Counted from the first letter of the stretch, positions 1 to 7,728 are shown. The stretch: 15,766 nucleotides of DNA from AL-N1 sp039178835 (GCA_039178835.1 JBCDFA010000163.1:1-15766), one strand, 5' to 3'. The notes: generated by a model not told the origin, from the sequence alone. Numbers and translations: made by a program.

Positions 1-57
1 CGGGAGCGCCGAAGGTACTGGTGTAGATAGCACTGGGAGAGTAGGTCGGTGCGCCCC
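1..57 (+). rRNA. rrf: 5S ribosomal RNA, 3' part (cut by window start)
   Basis: This is the 3' half of a 5S rRNA, the small RNA of the large ribosomal subunit. The segment matches the conserved 3' region of bacterial 5S: CGAAGGTACTGG, a short hairpin loop, then CTGGGAGAGTAGGTCG, followed by a terminal stem strand GCGCCCC that would pair with the missing 5' end. A tRNA gene follows about 6 nt later, as expected at the end of an rRNA operon. The exact 3' end is uncertain by a few bases because the 5' partner strand lies outside the window. Confidence 0.87.
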
Positions 58-63
58 ACTTGG

Positions 64-138
64 CGCGGCGTGGAGCAGTGGCAGCTCGTCGGGCTCATAA
101 CCCGAAGGTCGGTGGTTCGAATCCACCCGCCGCTACCA
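64..138 (+). tRNA. Initiator tRNA-fMet (CAT anticodon)
   Basis: A full cloverleaf can be folded. The acceptor strand CGCGGCG pairs with CGCCGC, the D-stem is GAGC/GCTC, the anticodon stem TCGGG/CCCGA holds loop CTCATAA, and the T-arm contains GGTTCGAATCC. A CCA end is encoded. The three consecutive G-C pairs at the base of the anticodon stem and the unpaired first acceptor position (C1 opposite U72) are hallmarks of bacterial initiator tRNA, so this is fMet rather than elongator Met or an Ile tRNA with modified CAT. It lies directly behind 5S rRNA and is probably co-transcribed with the rRNA operon. Confidence 0.96.
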
Positions 139-144
139 TTAAGA

Positions 145-178
145 GCATCAAGTCAGATATTGGCTTGGTGCTTTTTTA
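145..178 (+). terminator. Rho-independent terminator of the rRNA/tRNA operon
   Basis: An 8-bp stem, GCATCAAG with CTTGGTGC (one G-U pair), encloses an 11-nt loop. It is followed at once by TTTTTT and further T-rich sequence. It sits 6 nt after the CCA of the tRNA, so it most likely ends the rRNA-tRNA transcript and isolates the following terC remnant from it. Confidence 0.85.
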
Positions 179-222
179 TTTTTCTCTAAAGATAATCTCC
201 TTCAAACCAATAGAACACTGCA

Positions 223-643
223 ATGGAAGGTCTATTCACAGACGAAAACCTCATCGCGCTGTTTACATTGACGATGCTGGAGAACGTGCTTGGGGTCAAC
301 AATGTAATCTTCATCTCCATTCTGGCTGGCAAATTACCACAAGAGCAACAAGCCTATGCCCAACAAATTGGACTTAACCTTGCGCTCGTTACACATGTCC
401 TGCTACTCCTTTCGATTATTTGCATTGCGAGTCTTATGACCCCACTCTTCTCGATTGTAGGGCGTGACATCTCTGGAAGAGATTTGATTTTGTTAGGTGG
501 TGGATTATTTCTCCTCGCGAAAGCCACCTTCGAGATTCATGAGAGGCTGAAAGATGAAGACGGGCGGCAATACCCGAGTTGCTATGGGATTTTCGGTGAT
601 GGTTGAGATGCTCAATCTACAGTTACGCCGTAAAACCTCTTGA
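223..643 (+). pseudogene. Broken terC-family membrane protein gene (internal deletion plus frame change)
   Basis: TerC/YkoY-type proteins are integral membrane proteins of about 240-250 residues, linked to metal-ion (Mn2+) export or tellurite resistance. From the ATG, about 113 codons read as a good TerC N-terminus, with FISILAGKLP, the membrane stretch LVTHVLLLLSIICIASL and GRDLILLGGGLFLLAK. After KDEDG the frame runs into 14 unrelated residues and stops at 604-606. In the next frame, 575-643 reads RVAMGFSVMVEMLNLQLRR and ends in TGA, which is the usual TerC C-terminus. Roughly 100 middle residues are therefore missing and the two ends are out of frame. The family motif G-x-D-N is also changed to GVNN, a GAC-to-AAC type substitution at residue 26. 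No clear ribosome-binding site precedes the ATG. The product should be non-functional. An assembly deletion is the alternative, though the extra substitution argues for real decay. Confidence 0.85.
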
Positions 644-701
644 ATTGGGAAAGACGTATACTGAGTCACCGGATGCCAGTCATTAGATAAAGACATATGT
701 G

Positions 702-732
702 GCTGTCAGTGTATTATAGACTGACAGCTTTT
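702..732 (+). terminator. Terminator hairpin between convergent genes
   Basis: A perfect 9-bp stem, GCTGTCAGT with ACTGACAGC, encloses a 9-nt loop and is followed by TTTTA on the plus strand. It would stop transcription coming from the terC remnant. It overlaps the 3' end of the opposite-strand oxidoreductase gene, whose TAA stop lies in the loop. On the minus strand no T-run follows the hairpin, so it looks directional. Confidence 0.7.
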
Positions 733-2018
733 ACCTGGATATCCTCAGCAATACACTCCGCACATTTTTCCCCACTGATCATTGCAGCATTTAGGCTACT
801 TGCCTCGGTCAATTCCCCAGCTACATATAATCCTGTTCGTGTTGTGCGGTTGTCTGGAAGATTCGGGTGTAGTCCTGGTGGTTGTTGGAACTGTGCGAAC
901 GGAATACGATACAGACGTAATGGCTGGTACTGGGCCAATGCTGCCTGTGCCTTGTGATCATTCTCAAACATGCGGTGTAGGTCTGCAAGAGTTCGTCGGA
1001 CCAAAGCCGTGTCGTCCAGCTTTGGATTGCCCAGCACCGTTGCACTGAGCAGGTGTTTGCTGGGTGGTGCATAGGTCGGGGCTACATTTGTAAGGAGTTG
1101 TGCATTGTTTACAAAGGCATCTGGGTGGGAGTTCAGGACAATCTTTTTCCCCTGATAAATTGGAACATCACCTGAAAAGTACAAGGTCACTGTCTGTAAT
1201 TCGTCCTCAGGCATCGGAAGATGTGTAAGCCGTGCAGTTTCGGGCGCAGGAGTAGCTGCAACAACAATATCTGCGCTGATAGTTTCCCCTTGACTCAACT
1301 GAACCCCAACCACGCGTTCACCGTCAACAACGAGTTCTTCTACTGCCGTGTTCAGCCGTATACGATTGTGTGCGAGGAGTGGCTGGGCAAGTTGTTGACT
1401 GATCTGTCCCATACCCTGTGCGGGTAGGGTTGTGCGCCCTTCACTCAGCATTTTGAAGTCAAACTTAAAACATTTGGCACTGGTCTGTAAGCTGCGGTCG
1501 AGGAAAATACCGCCATAGAATGGGCGGAAGAATGTGTTGATAATCTGCTCGCTAAAACCACGTTGCCGTAAATAAGCGAGTGTTGAAGTATCTTCGCCTT
1601 CCAGAATCTGGTCGATGGTCTGGTTTCGTAGCTCAAACACGAGTTGTAGCGTGCGAAGTTTGTCAGTAGGCAGAGCGGCGTTGGATAGCCCTGCTTTTAC
1701 AATCGCATCAAGATTACGATCCCGCAAAGGGTCTGTGAGTATCGTTTGTTTTCCGGCAGTTGCGATAATGGCACCGGGATCAAATGGATGCAGATCGAGC
1801 AGTGGCAGATTAAGCTGGCGTTGTGCAGCAGGGTAAGCATCAAACAACACCTGAAAGCCGTGATCAAGAATATAGCCATCCATATGGTCTGACCGTACCC
1901 GCCCACCGACATTGTCGGAGGCTTCTATCACCAATACAGCAAAGCCACGACGGGTAAGCTCACGCGCACATATAAGACCAGCCAGACCTGCGCCGATAAT
2001 AACAACAGATGCACTCAT
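714..2018 (-). CDS. FAD-dependent amine oxidase / phytoene desaturase-like oxidoreductase
   Basis: This encodes a predicted 434-residue flavoprotein. The N-terminus has the dinucleotide-binding fold VVIIGAGLAGL (residues 5-15), a ribose-binding Glu at the end of the second strand (VIEAS, E32) and the GGRV motif (G38-V41) typical of the amine oxidase / protoporphyrinogen oxidase / carotenoid desaturase superfamily. The C-terminal stretch GLYVAGELTEASSLNAAM is the second FAD contact. Family and length fit a soluble or peripherally bound oxidase or desaturase; the substrate cannot be read from sequence. An in-frame GTG exists 12 nt upstream (2030), but the ATG at 2018 is preferred because GGA lies 7 nt before it and the FAD motif begins at the usual distance from it. 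It is transcribed divergently from the sugar operon, and no neighbour suggests a carotenoid pathway. Confidence 0.9.
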   Translation of the reverse strand: MSASVVIIGAGLAGLICARELTRRGFAVLVIEASDNVGGRVRSDHMDGYILDHGFQVLFDAYPAAQRQLNLPLLDLHPFDPGAIIATAGKQTILTDPLRDRNLDAIVKAGLSNAALPTDKLRTLQLVFELRNQTIDQILEGEDTSTLAYLRQRGFSEQIINTFFRPFYGGIFLDRSLQTSAKCFKFDFKMLSEGRTTLPAQGMGQISQQLAQPLLAHNRIRLNTAVEELVVDGERVVGVQLSQGETISADIVVAATPAPETARLTHLPMPEDELQTVTLYFSGDVPIYQGKKIVLNSHPDAFVNNAQLLTNVAPTYAPPSKHLLSATVLGNPKLDDTALVRRTLADLHRMFENDHKAQAALAQYQPLRLYRIPFAQFQQPPGLHPNLPDNRTTRTGLYVAGELTEASSLNAAMISGEKCAECIAEDIQVKAVSL

Positions 2019-2098
2019 AGTGTATTCCACATCTATTTACAGAAAATATCTTATGTTAGACCGAGATTTGTATGTACTACTTATCATTATCTACGCGC

Positions 2099-2123
2099 TT
2101 GACAAGCAACTCGATCTCGTCAA
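2099..2123. promoter_or_regulatory. Imperfect palindrome in divergent intergenic region, candidate operator
   Basis: Half-sites TTGACAAG and CTCGTCAA, which match in 7 of 8 mirrored positions, are separated by 9 nt. They lie in the 151-bp gap between the divergent oxidoreductase and sugar-isomerase genes. The left half also looks like a -35 box (TTGACA), but no convincing -10 box follows at 16-18 nt. A regulator serving one or both promoters is possible; no regulator gene for it is visible nearby. Confidence 0.35.
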
Positions 2124-2154
2124 ACATGGCGCTTACAGGATACATACAATTAGC

Positions 2155-2162
2155 GAGGGAGA
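2155..2162 (+). promoter_or_regulatory. Ribosome-binding site fixing the GTG start of the isomerase gene
   Basis: GAGGGAGA lies 7 nt before the GTG. The open frame continues far upstream into the opposite-strand gene, so this site and the family alignment (first beta strand QFPVAVQLYTLR) are what locate the true start. Confidence 0.75.
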
Positions 2163-2169
2163 TTCTATT

Positions 2170-2931
2170 GTGTCTACACAATTTCCGGTTGCTGTGCAAC
2201 TGTACACACTGCGCGATCTGATCGAGATTGATTATGCGAGAACACTGCGTGCTGTGGCTGAGATGGGCTATGGTGCGGTCGAGCTGGTTATGCTAGGGTC
2301 GTACAGTGCACAGGAACTACGTACCAAACTTGATACGCTTAGCTTGAAGCCGGTAGGGATGCATATCTTGTTGGAACGCCTCGAAACAGAACTTGATACG
2401 GTTATCACTGATATCCAGACATTGGATGTGCCATATGTGGTATGTCCGTACCTCGTTGCAGAACGTCGCACCAGTGCTGACGATTACCGCAGTGTTGCTG
2501 ACTCACTCAACCGTATTGGTGCAAAATGCAAGGAGCATGGGCTAGGGTTCTGCTACCATAACCATGATTTTGAATTTCAAGCCTTTGATGGAAAAACGGG
2601 CTTTGAGATTTTGATGGAGCAGACGGATGCGACTCTCGTTCATTTTGAGCTTGATGTGTATTGGGCCGCTCTGGCTGGTTATAATCCTGCTGCCCTTATT
2701 CATCGGCTTGAGGGCCGCCTCCCACTTGTACATCTCAAGGATATGGCTGATGACCCGACACGCACATTCGCTGAGGTCGGGCATGGAACGCTTGATTTTC
2801 CGGCCATTCTCGCAGCAGGTGATGAAGTGGGGGTCGTTGGCTACATTGTCGAGCAGGATCGATGTGCACGGCCGCCGCTGGAGAGTGTAAAGATGAGTCT
2901 TGATTATCTGCGCTCGATTGGACGGGAATAA
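2170..2931 (+). CDS. TIM-barrel sugar-phosphate isomerase/epimerase (AP endonuclease 2 family)
   Basis: This is a 253-residue cytoplasmic enzyme of the xylose-isomerase-like TIM-barrel superfamily (IolE, hydroxypyruvate isomerase and tagatose-epimerase relatives). The first strand is VAVQLYTLRD. Likely metal and substrate ligands are spread as usual over the barrel: H64, H130-N131-H132 (FCYHNHDFEF), D162 (FELDVYW), H188 (VHLKDM) and E228 (YIVEQD). The family catalyses aldose-ketose isomerisation or epimerisation with a divalent metal; the substrate here is unknown. The GTG start is chosen from the strong upstream ribosome-binding site. It is the first gene of a tight operon and ends 10 nt before a sugar kinase, which fits an isomerase-then-kinase entry route for a sugar or polyol. 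Confidence 0.9.
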   Translation: MSTQFPVAVQLYTLRDLIEIDYARTLRAVAEMGYGAVELVMLGSYSAQELRTKLDTLSLKPVGMHILLERLETELDTVITDIQTLDVPYVVCPYLVAERRTSADDYRSVADSLNRIGAKCKEHGLGFCYHNHDFEFQAFDGKTGFEILMEQTDATLVHFELDVYWAALAGYNPAALIHRLEGRLPLVHLKDMADDPTRTFAEVGHGTLDFPAILAAGDEVGVVGYIVEQDRCARPPLESVKMSLDYLRSIGRE

Positions 2932-2941
2932 GCAGCCAATA

Positions 2942-4447
2942 ATGACATATCTACTTGGGCTTGATATTGGCACAACGTCGGTCAAGGCGTGTATCTATGA
3001 TGAGCACAGTCGGATCGTTGCTCGTGCCACCCGCCCAACTCCGGTTACCTGTCCCCAACCGTACTGGGCTGAACATGATCCAGAGTTGCTCTGGGCAGGT
3101 GTCGTTGAGAGCATCCAGAGTGCTTTGCAGCAACTTCCACAGCCGCACTCTCTCGCTGCAGTAGCTGTAGCAAGTATGGGTGAGGCGGGAGTGCCGCTTG
3201 ACAGTCATGGGCAGCCGGTGTTTCCCATCATTACCTATTACGACACACGTGCCAATGCGTATGTTGAGTTCTGGCAATCGCGAATAGATGCGGTAAAGGC
3301 CCATGCCATCAGTGGACAGATCATCCGTCCGCCCTTTGGTGTGATGAAACTGCTCTGGTTACGTGATCATCATCCGTCGTTGTTTCAGCGCACCCAATAC
3401 TGGCTTTCGGTTGGTGATTACATACTGTACCGTTTAGCTGGTGTCTATGCAACCGACTACTCACTGGCATCACGTACCATGCTGCTCGATCAGCGGAACC
3501 GTCAGTGGTCCCAGGAGTTGCTCAGTATTGCTGAGATACCAAAAGATATGTTTCCTAACGTTTATCCAAGCGGCTCTCAGATCGGGGGTATCTCAGCAAC
3601 CGCAGCAGCGCAAACCGGCTTGCTCGTGGGTCTTCCCGTCGTGACAGGCGGACACGATCACCTGTGTGGTGCGCTGGCGGTCGGTGTGACCGAGCCGGGA
3701 CAGGCGTTGGTTTCGTTTGGGACGGCTGCTGCCTTTATCGCGCCAGATAGCACATTCCACGGCGGAGGCCAATCATTCCTGCACAACCTTTCCAACTATT
3801 GTCACGTCGCCAGAGATCGATATATTACGCAGGGTGGTTTGAGTGCGGCGGGTGGTGCGCTCGCGTGGTTGGCTGAATTGTTACAGGCCGACTCAACTGT
3901 GTACGATCATCTTGATGCTGCGGCCAGTGCGTCGCCGCCGGGCGCACGTGGTCTGGTCTGGTTGCCCTACCTGCGCGGCAGTGGTACCCCGCAACGCAAA
4001 GCGACTGATCGTGCGGCATTGGTGGGTTTGCGTGAGTCGCACACGGCAGGTGATATCTGGCGTGCCAAGCTCGAAAGTCTGGCCTACTGGTCGCGGCATA
4101 CCACTGAGGCGATTGAGCAGGCAACAGACCGCCCGATACAGCAGCTGACTCTTATTGGTGGTGTGGCCAAAAGTCGTATTTTTCCGCAGATCCTGGCCGA
4201 TGCGACCGACCGAGAGGTTTTGTTATCACCTGTTGTTGAGGCTGGTGCATGTGGCGCAGCGCACCTCGCGGGGCAAGCAGTCGGCATTACCATGGCGCCA
4301 CCTGTTCCAACACAATCGGTTACACCACATTCACGATCCGCAGCACACTATACACGCATCTATGACGAGGTCTATCTTCCGCTTGCTGTTGTGTTACAAC
4401 CAATCAACAATACACTAGAAACAATAGCTTATGAATCAGATGTCTGA
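2942..4447 (+). CDS. FGGY-family carbohydrate kinase (xylulokinase-like)
   Basis: This 501-residue kinase would transfer phosphate from ATP to a sugar or polyol. The N-terminal FGGY domain opens with YLLGLDIGTTSVKA (D8, G10, T11-T12), the phosphate-binding loop of the actin-like ATPase fold. The C-terminal domain carries GGHDHLCGALAVG, with D239 as the probable catalytic base, then VSFGTAA (adenosine/phosphate loop), LTLIGGVAKS and the late glycine-rich segment EAGACGAAHLAG. Length matches xylulokinases (about 490-500 residues), but substrate specificity within FGGY kinases is not readable here. A TTG 42 nt upstream would also open the frame; the ATG fits the family N-terminus better although its Shine-Dalgarno is weak, so translation may be coupled to the isomerase gene that ends 10 nt before. 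The stop codon overlaps the ribosome-binding site of the next gene. Confidence 0.92.
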   Translation: MTYLLGLDIGTTSVKACIYDEHSRIVARATRPTPVTCPQPYWAEHDPELLWAGVVESIQSALQQLPQPHSLAAVAVASMGEAGVPLDSHGQPVFPIITYYDTRANAYVEFWQSRIDAVKAHAISGQIIRPPFGVMKLLWLRDHHPSLFQRTQYWLSVGDYILYRLAGVYATDYSLASRTMLLDQRNRQWSQELLSIAEIPKDMFPNVYPSGSQIGGISATAAAQTGLLVGLPVVTGGHDHLCGALAVGVTEPGQALVSFGTAAAFIAPDSTFHGGGQSFLHNLSNYCHVARDRYITQGGLSAAGGALAWLAELLQADSTVYDHLDAAASASPPGARGLVWLPYLRGSGTPQRKATDRAALVGLRESHTAGDIWRAKLESLAYWSRHTTEAIEQATDRPIQQLTLIGGVAKSRIFPQILADATDREVLLSPVVEAGACGAAHLAGQAVGITMAPPVPTQSVTPHSRSAAHYTRIYDEVYLPLAVVLQPINNTLETIAYESDV

Positions 4448-4453
4448 AGGAAG
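4447..4453 (+). promoter_or_regulatory. Ribosome-binding site fixing the phosphoesterase start
   Basis: AAGGAAG lies shortly before the ATG at 4458 (6 nt after AAGGA) and begins on the last base of the kinase stop codon. It favours this ATG over the in-frame ATG at 4431, which lies inside the kinase gene and has no such site. Confidence 0.7.
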
Positions 4454-4457
4454 TAGT

Positions 4458-5276
4458 ATGAATGCACCTGTGTATGTACTGAGTGATATGCACGGTCAAC
4501 TAGCGAAACTCCAAAGCCTGTTACGCAACGCACGGCTTATTGATGCTGCTGACAGGTGGATTGGCAAATCAGCTACGGTGTGGTTTCTGGGCGATTTTTG
4601 TGATCGTGGTCCTGATGGCGTTGGCGTGATAGATCTGGTAATGCGCCTACAGGGCGAAGCGGCTAATGTAGGCGGTGCGGTTCAGGCATTGTTGGGCAAC
4701 CACGATATATTGATACTTGCGGCACACCGTTTCAGCAAGCAACGCGAGAACAAAGCAGGGGATTTTCTGATCAAAGAATGGCGACGTAATGGTGGTCTTC
4801 AGTCTGATTTGGAGCGATTGTCAGCGAACCATATCCGTTGGTTGAGCACACTCCCTGCTATGGCGTTGGTGCAGGAACGTCTGTTGATTCATGCGGACTC
4901 AGATATATATTTGCAATTTGGCCAGTCGATCAGCACCGTCAATGCCAAAATACACGAGCTTTTACAGAGCAATGCCCCCTCTCAGTGGGATCATCTCCTT
5001 GAGTTATTTGCCGCACGGCTGATATTTGATAGCCGCCGTGCGAACGGTGTTGCACTTGCAACACAGTTACTACACACTTTCGGTGGCAGACAAATACTGC
5101 ACGGGCATACGCCTATCAATTACATGAATGGTCAGGCTCCCGAAACCATCACCGAAGCGTTCGTATACCAGGGTGGTCGGTGTGTCAATGTTGATGGGGG
5201 AATGTACCTGGGTGGTGCTGGTCTGGTACATCGCTTGCGAACATTGGACGCTTGTCTATCCCCGGTGCGTCGCTAA
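4458..5276 (+). CDS. PPP-type metallophosphoesterase
   Basis: This is a 272-residue calcineurin-like phosphoesterase. The ordered metal-binding motifs are all present: SDMHGQ (D10, H12), GDFCDRG (D46, D49, R50), GNHD (N81, H82), LLIHAD (H145) and HGHT (H217), followed by a VNVDGG segment near the C-terminus. This arrangement (D-x-H, GDxxDRG, GNHD/E, H, GHT) is that of PPP-type protein phosphatases and ApaH-like dinucleotide hydrolases; GNHD instead of GNHE is common in bacterial members. It should be a cytoplasmic two-metal hydrolase of phosphoester or pyrophosphate bonds. The substrate is unknown: a protein phosphate, a diadenosine polyphosphate or an operon-specific sugar phosphate are all possible. 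Its stop overlaps the next start by one base (TAATG), which indicates translational coupling. Confidence 0.88.
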   Translation: MNAPVYVLSDMHGQLAKLQSLLRNARLIDAADRWIGKSATVWFLGDFCDRGPDGVGVIDLVMRLQGEAANVGGAVQALLGNHDILILAAHRFSKQRENKAGDFLIKEWRRNGGLQSDLERLSANHIRWLSTLPAMALVQERLLIHADSDIYLQFGQSISTVNAKIHELLQSNAPSQWDHLLELFAARLIFDSRRANGVALATQLLHTFGGRQILHGHTPINYMNGQAPETITEAFVYQGGRCVNVDGGMYLGGAGLVHRLRTLDACLSPVRR

Positions 5277-7723
5277 TGAATACGGCTGAACCACAACCGT
5301 CGTTTGTGCAACGCTTGGCCTGGCCAGCCTTCGTGGTGGTGTTCTACAACCTGCTGACTGTCTGGTTGCTCTGGCCATTTCCCCTCATCGCTGGTGAAGT
5401 GATGCTGCATCGTGGTGACCCCATCCATCAGTTGTGGACACTGCGCTGGACCCAGCATGCCTTGTTCAACGACCCCGCGAATCTCTTTGCGGCCAACGCC
5501 AACTATCCGTTCGATGCGGCGCTCACGCTCAATCAACCAATGTACACCAATGCGGTCCTGACCGCGCCGATTCAGTGGTTGTTCAGCAATCAGGCGCTGA
5601 CGCACAATGCCGGCGTGCTCATCAGTTTTGTGCTGGGTGGGACATTTACCGCGCTGCTGGTCCAGCAATTGACCGGGAATCGCTGGGCAGCGTTGGCAGC
5701 CGGGATTCTCTATGCGTTTGCACCAGTACGCCAGGCACATATTTTCCACCTTAACCTGCTGAGTGGCTACTGGACCCCGCTGGTGCTGTGGGGGTTGCAT
5801 CATCTCTGGCAGGTGTATGGACGACACGCGTCGCAACAGGTACAGCGCTCTTTTTCTACGGCCCTTTGGCTTGGTCTGTTGATTGGTGTGGCCTATGCAG
5901 CCCAGGTCCTCTCCGAGTTTTATCACGCGATCTATCTGGCACTGGCGATTGGGCTGTTTTTATTGTGGCATCTGGTAGCTTATCGCTGGGGGCTTTCCTG
6001 GCGTGGGACGGCGACATTGGTTGCGAGTGGTGCGTTTGGCGTTGCGCTGACACTGCCGGTGCTTGTGCCAACGGTGCAGGCATGGCAGGTGCTCGATCTG
6101 GAACGCTCTATCGAAGAGCATGACCGCCGTGGGGCACGCCTTGAGAATTATCTGGTCACAGATCGAAAAAAGCGTATTGAGTATGGTCTATGGCGTTTCA
6201 ACCACCAGTCAGCGACATCTGGTGCTGCCGAGCATTCGCTGTTTCCAGGTGCTTTGGCAGTGCCTCTGGCTGCTCTGGGTGTGGCTTCGGTGCGACGCTG
6301 GCGCAACACGGATGCCCTGCTCTATGTAATGATGGCGCTCATCGCCTTCTGGCTCTCGCTTGGCCCGACGATTCGCGTTGGTGAGGGACCTGAAGGCATT
6401 CCATCGCCGTTGTATGTCTGGATCTACGAGCATCTGCCCGGCTTTAGTGGGACACGAGTGCCGTCGCGTTTTGCGATGTTGATGCAACTTGCGCTGGCGG
6501 TTCTGGCTGGCTACGGGATCGCGTACCTGTTTTCCAAGCTCTCAGGACGTTGGTCAAAATGGACGCCGATGCTGGGTAGTGTGATACTGTTATTATTAGT
6601 GCTTGATTTTTGGGGACCCTCGATACGGGGGACGCAAGGGTTGGTGGGCGAACCGCTGCCAGAGATTTACACCGAGTTGGCGCAACAACCGCCGGGTGCT
6701 ATCCTAGAATATCCGGTGATGAATGCGAACGAGATGCTGCCCCATCGCTATGAGTATTTCTCGACGTTTCACTGGCGACCTCTGGTCAACAGCGGTAGTG
6801 GTATCCTCCCACAGGCCTACATCGAGTTGCGCGATATGCTGAACACGTTCCCGGATCAACGGGCGGTGGTACTGCTGCAAGAGCTTGATGTGCGTTATGT
6901 CGTCGTCCATCGCTACCAGATGAGTGGGTGGGAGGCGTGGTGGGCGCGTGTCCAGTCGACGCCTGATGTGCGTGTTGTCGCTCAGAGTGATGATATGGGT
7001 GATGTGTTGCTGGCCATTGAGCCCCGTGACGATGAGCCCTCGTTAACGCTCGAACGCTGGATAACGACAGATGGCGAGCAAACCGTGCTGCTTGAGTCCC
7101 CTCTTCCACTGGTGCTTGATCGTGACCATTTCTATGCGCGCTGGTATTCACAGATGGTGACACTCGAATACGATGATGGCCGCACTGAGCAGGCTGAGGT
7201 TATGCTGCCGACATATTTGACTGGCGGGCTGGTGCGTGTTGATTGGCCAGAACTTCCTGAGGATGTGGTGGCGGTGCAAATATCAATGGCGCATGGAACT
7301 CAACGCATCCCCCTGGCTGGGCCACCTACGCCAAACCAGACTGTCGAAGGGACACAATTGCTTGGTCAACCACTTCCCCCGTCGATTGCTGCTGGCGAAA
7401 CACTTCCGTGCCGACTCTACGGGCGAGGGCCTGTTGATGCTTCTGGGGTAGTACTCTCCCTCAACCTCGTGGATGCCAATGGTGTTGTACAGGCCAAAGA
7501 GGACCGTTTTTTTGATGAGGGGTTCGCACCGCCGCAACATTGGCCTGCGACGGATGCTGAACCGGTGCCATGCATGTTTGCAATCCCTTCTGACATTCCG
7601 GCGGGTGTCTACACGTTTGAAGTGGGTCTCTATGATCCAGGTGGCAATCAATTTATCACCTTTGCTGATCCAGATGGACAGATTGACTACTACTGGAAAC
7701 GTGAGATAACGATCACTCCGTGA
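5276..7723 (+). CDS. Large polytopic membrane protein, GT-C/YfhO-like, function unknown
   Basis: The predicted protein has 815 residues. The first ~455 are hydrophobic with about 11 likely membrane helices, for example FVVVFYNLLTVWLLWPF, VLISFVLGGTFTALLVQ, WAALAAGILYAFAPV, FSTALWLGLLIGVAYAAQVL, LLYVMMALIAFWLSLG and SVILLLLVLDFWG. The remaining ~360 residues are soluble, beginning with an alpha/beta part (PPGAILEYPV, VRYVVVHRYQM) and ending in beta-rich sequence. An acidic segment after the first helix (RGDPIHQLW) resembles the first-loop Asp motif of GT-C glycosyltransferases, which use lipid-linked sugars on the outer side of the membrane. That assignment is inference only. The ATG overlaps the preceding stop (TAATG); an earlier in-frame TTG at 5252 is less likely. 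It is the last gene of the operon and ends 5 nt before the convergent tetR stop, with no terminator visible between them. Confidence 0.75.
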   Translation: MNTAEPQPSFVQRLAWPAFVVVFYNLLTVWLLWPFPLIAGEVMLHRGDPIHQLWTLRWTQHALFNDPANLFAANANYPFDAALTLNQPMYTNAVLTAPIQWLFSNQALTHNAGVLISFVLGGTFTALLVQQLTGNRWAALAAGILYAFAPVRQAHIFHLNLLSGYWTPLVLWGLHHLWQVYGRHASQQVQRSFSTALWLGLLIGVAYAAQVLSEFYHAIYLALAIGLFLLWHLVAYRWGLSWRGTATLVASGAFGVALTLPVLVPTVQAWQVLDLERSIEEHDRRGARLENYLVTDRKKRIEYGLWRFNHQSATSGAAEHSLFPGALAVPLAALGVASVRRWRNTDALLYVMMALIAFWLSLGPTIRVGEGPEGIPSPLYVWIYEHLPGFSGTRVPSRFAMLMQLALAVLAGYGIAYLFSKLSGRWSKWTPMLGSVILLLLVLDFWGPSIRGTQGLVGEPLPEIYTELAQQPPGAILEYPVMNANEMLPHRYEYFSTFHWRPLVNSGSGILPQAYIELRDMLNTFPDQRAVVLLQELDVRYVVVHRYQMSGWEAWWARVQSTPDVRVVAQSDDMGDVLLAIEPRDDEPSLTLERWITTDGEQTVLLESPLPLVLDRDHFYARWYSQMVTLEYDDGRTEQAEVMLPTYLTGGLVRVDWPELPEDVVAVQISMAHGTQRIPLAGPPTPNQTVEGTQLLGQPLPPSIAAGETLPCRLYGRGPVDASGVVLSLNLVDANGVVQAKEDRFFDEGFAPPQHWPATDAEPVPCMFAIPSDIPAGVYTFEVGLYDPGGNQFITFADPDGQIDYYWKREITITP

Positions 7724-7728
7724 AATGC

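Noticed and set aside
60..377. Plus-strand open frame of 105 codons running through the tRNA and into terC
   Set aside because: It covers a clear tRNA gene and terminator, and its protein is unrelated to the TerC frame, so it is a chance frame.
2099..2128. TTGACA as a -35 box for the isomerase operon
   Set aside because: No acceptable -10 box lies 16-18 nt downstream; kept only as part of a possible palindrome.
1912..2169. N-terminal extension of the isomerase frame
   Set aside because: It overlaps the opposite-strand oxidoreductase and has no family similarity; the GTG at 2170 has a strong ribosome-binding site.
2542..2985. Minus-strand 147-codon open frame
   Set aside because: It lies wholly opposite the isomerase and kinase start; composition and lack of motifs mark it as a shadow of the isomerase.
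5273..5926. Minus-strand 217-codon open frame
   Set aside because: It is antisense to the membrane-protein gene, rich in Gln/Arg/His as expected from complementing hydrophobic codons, and has no recognisable domain.
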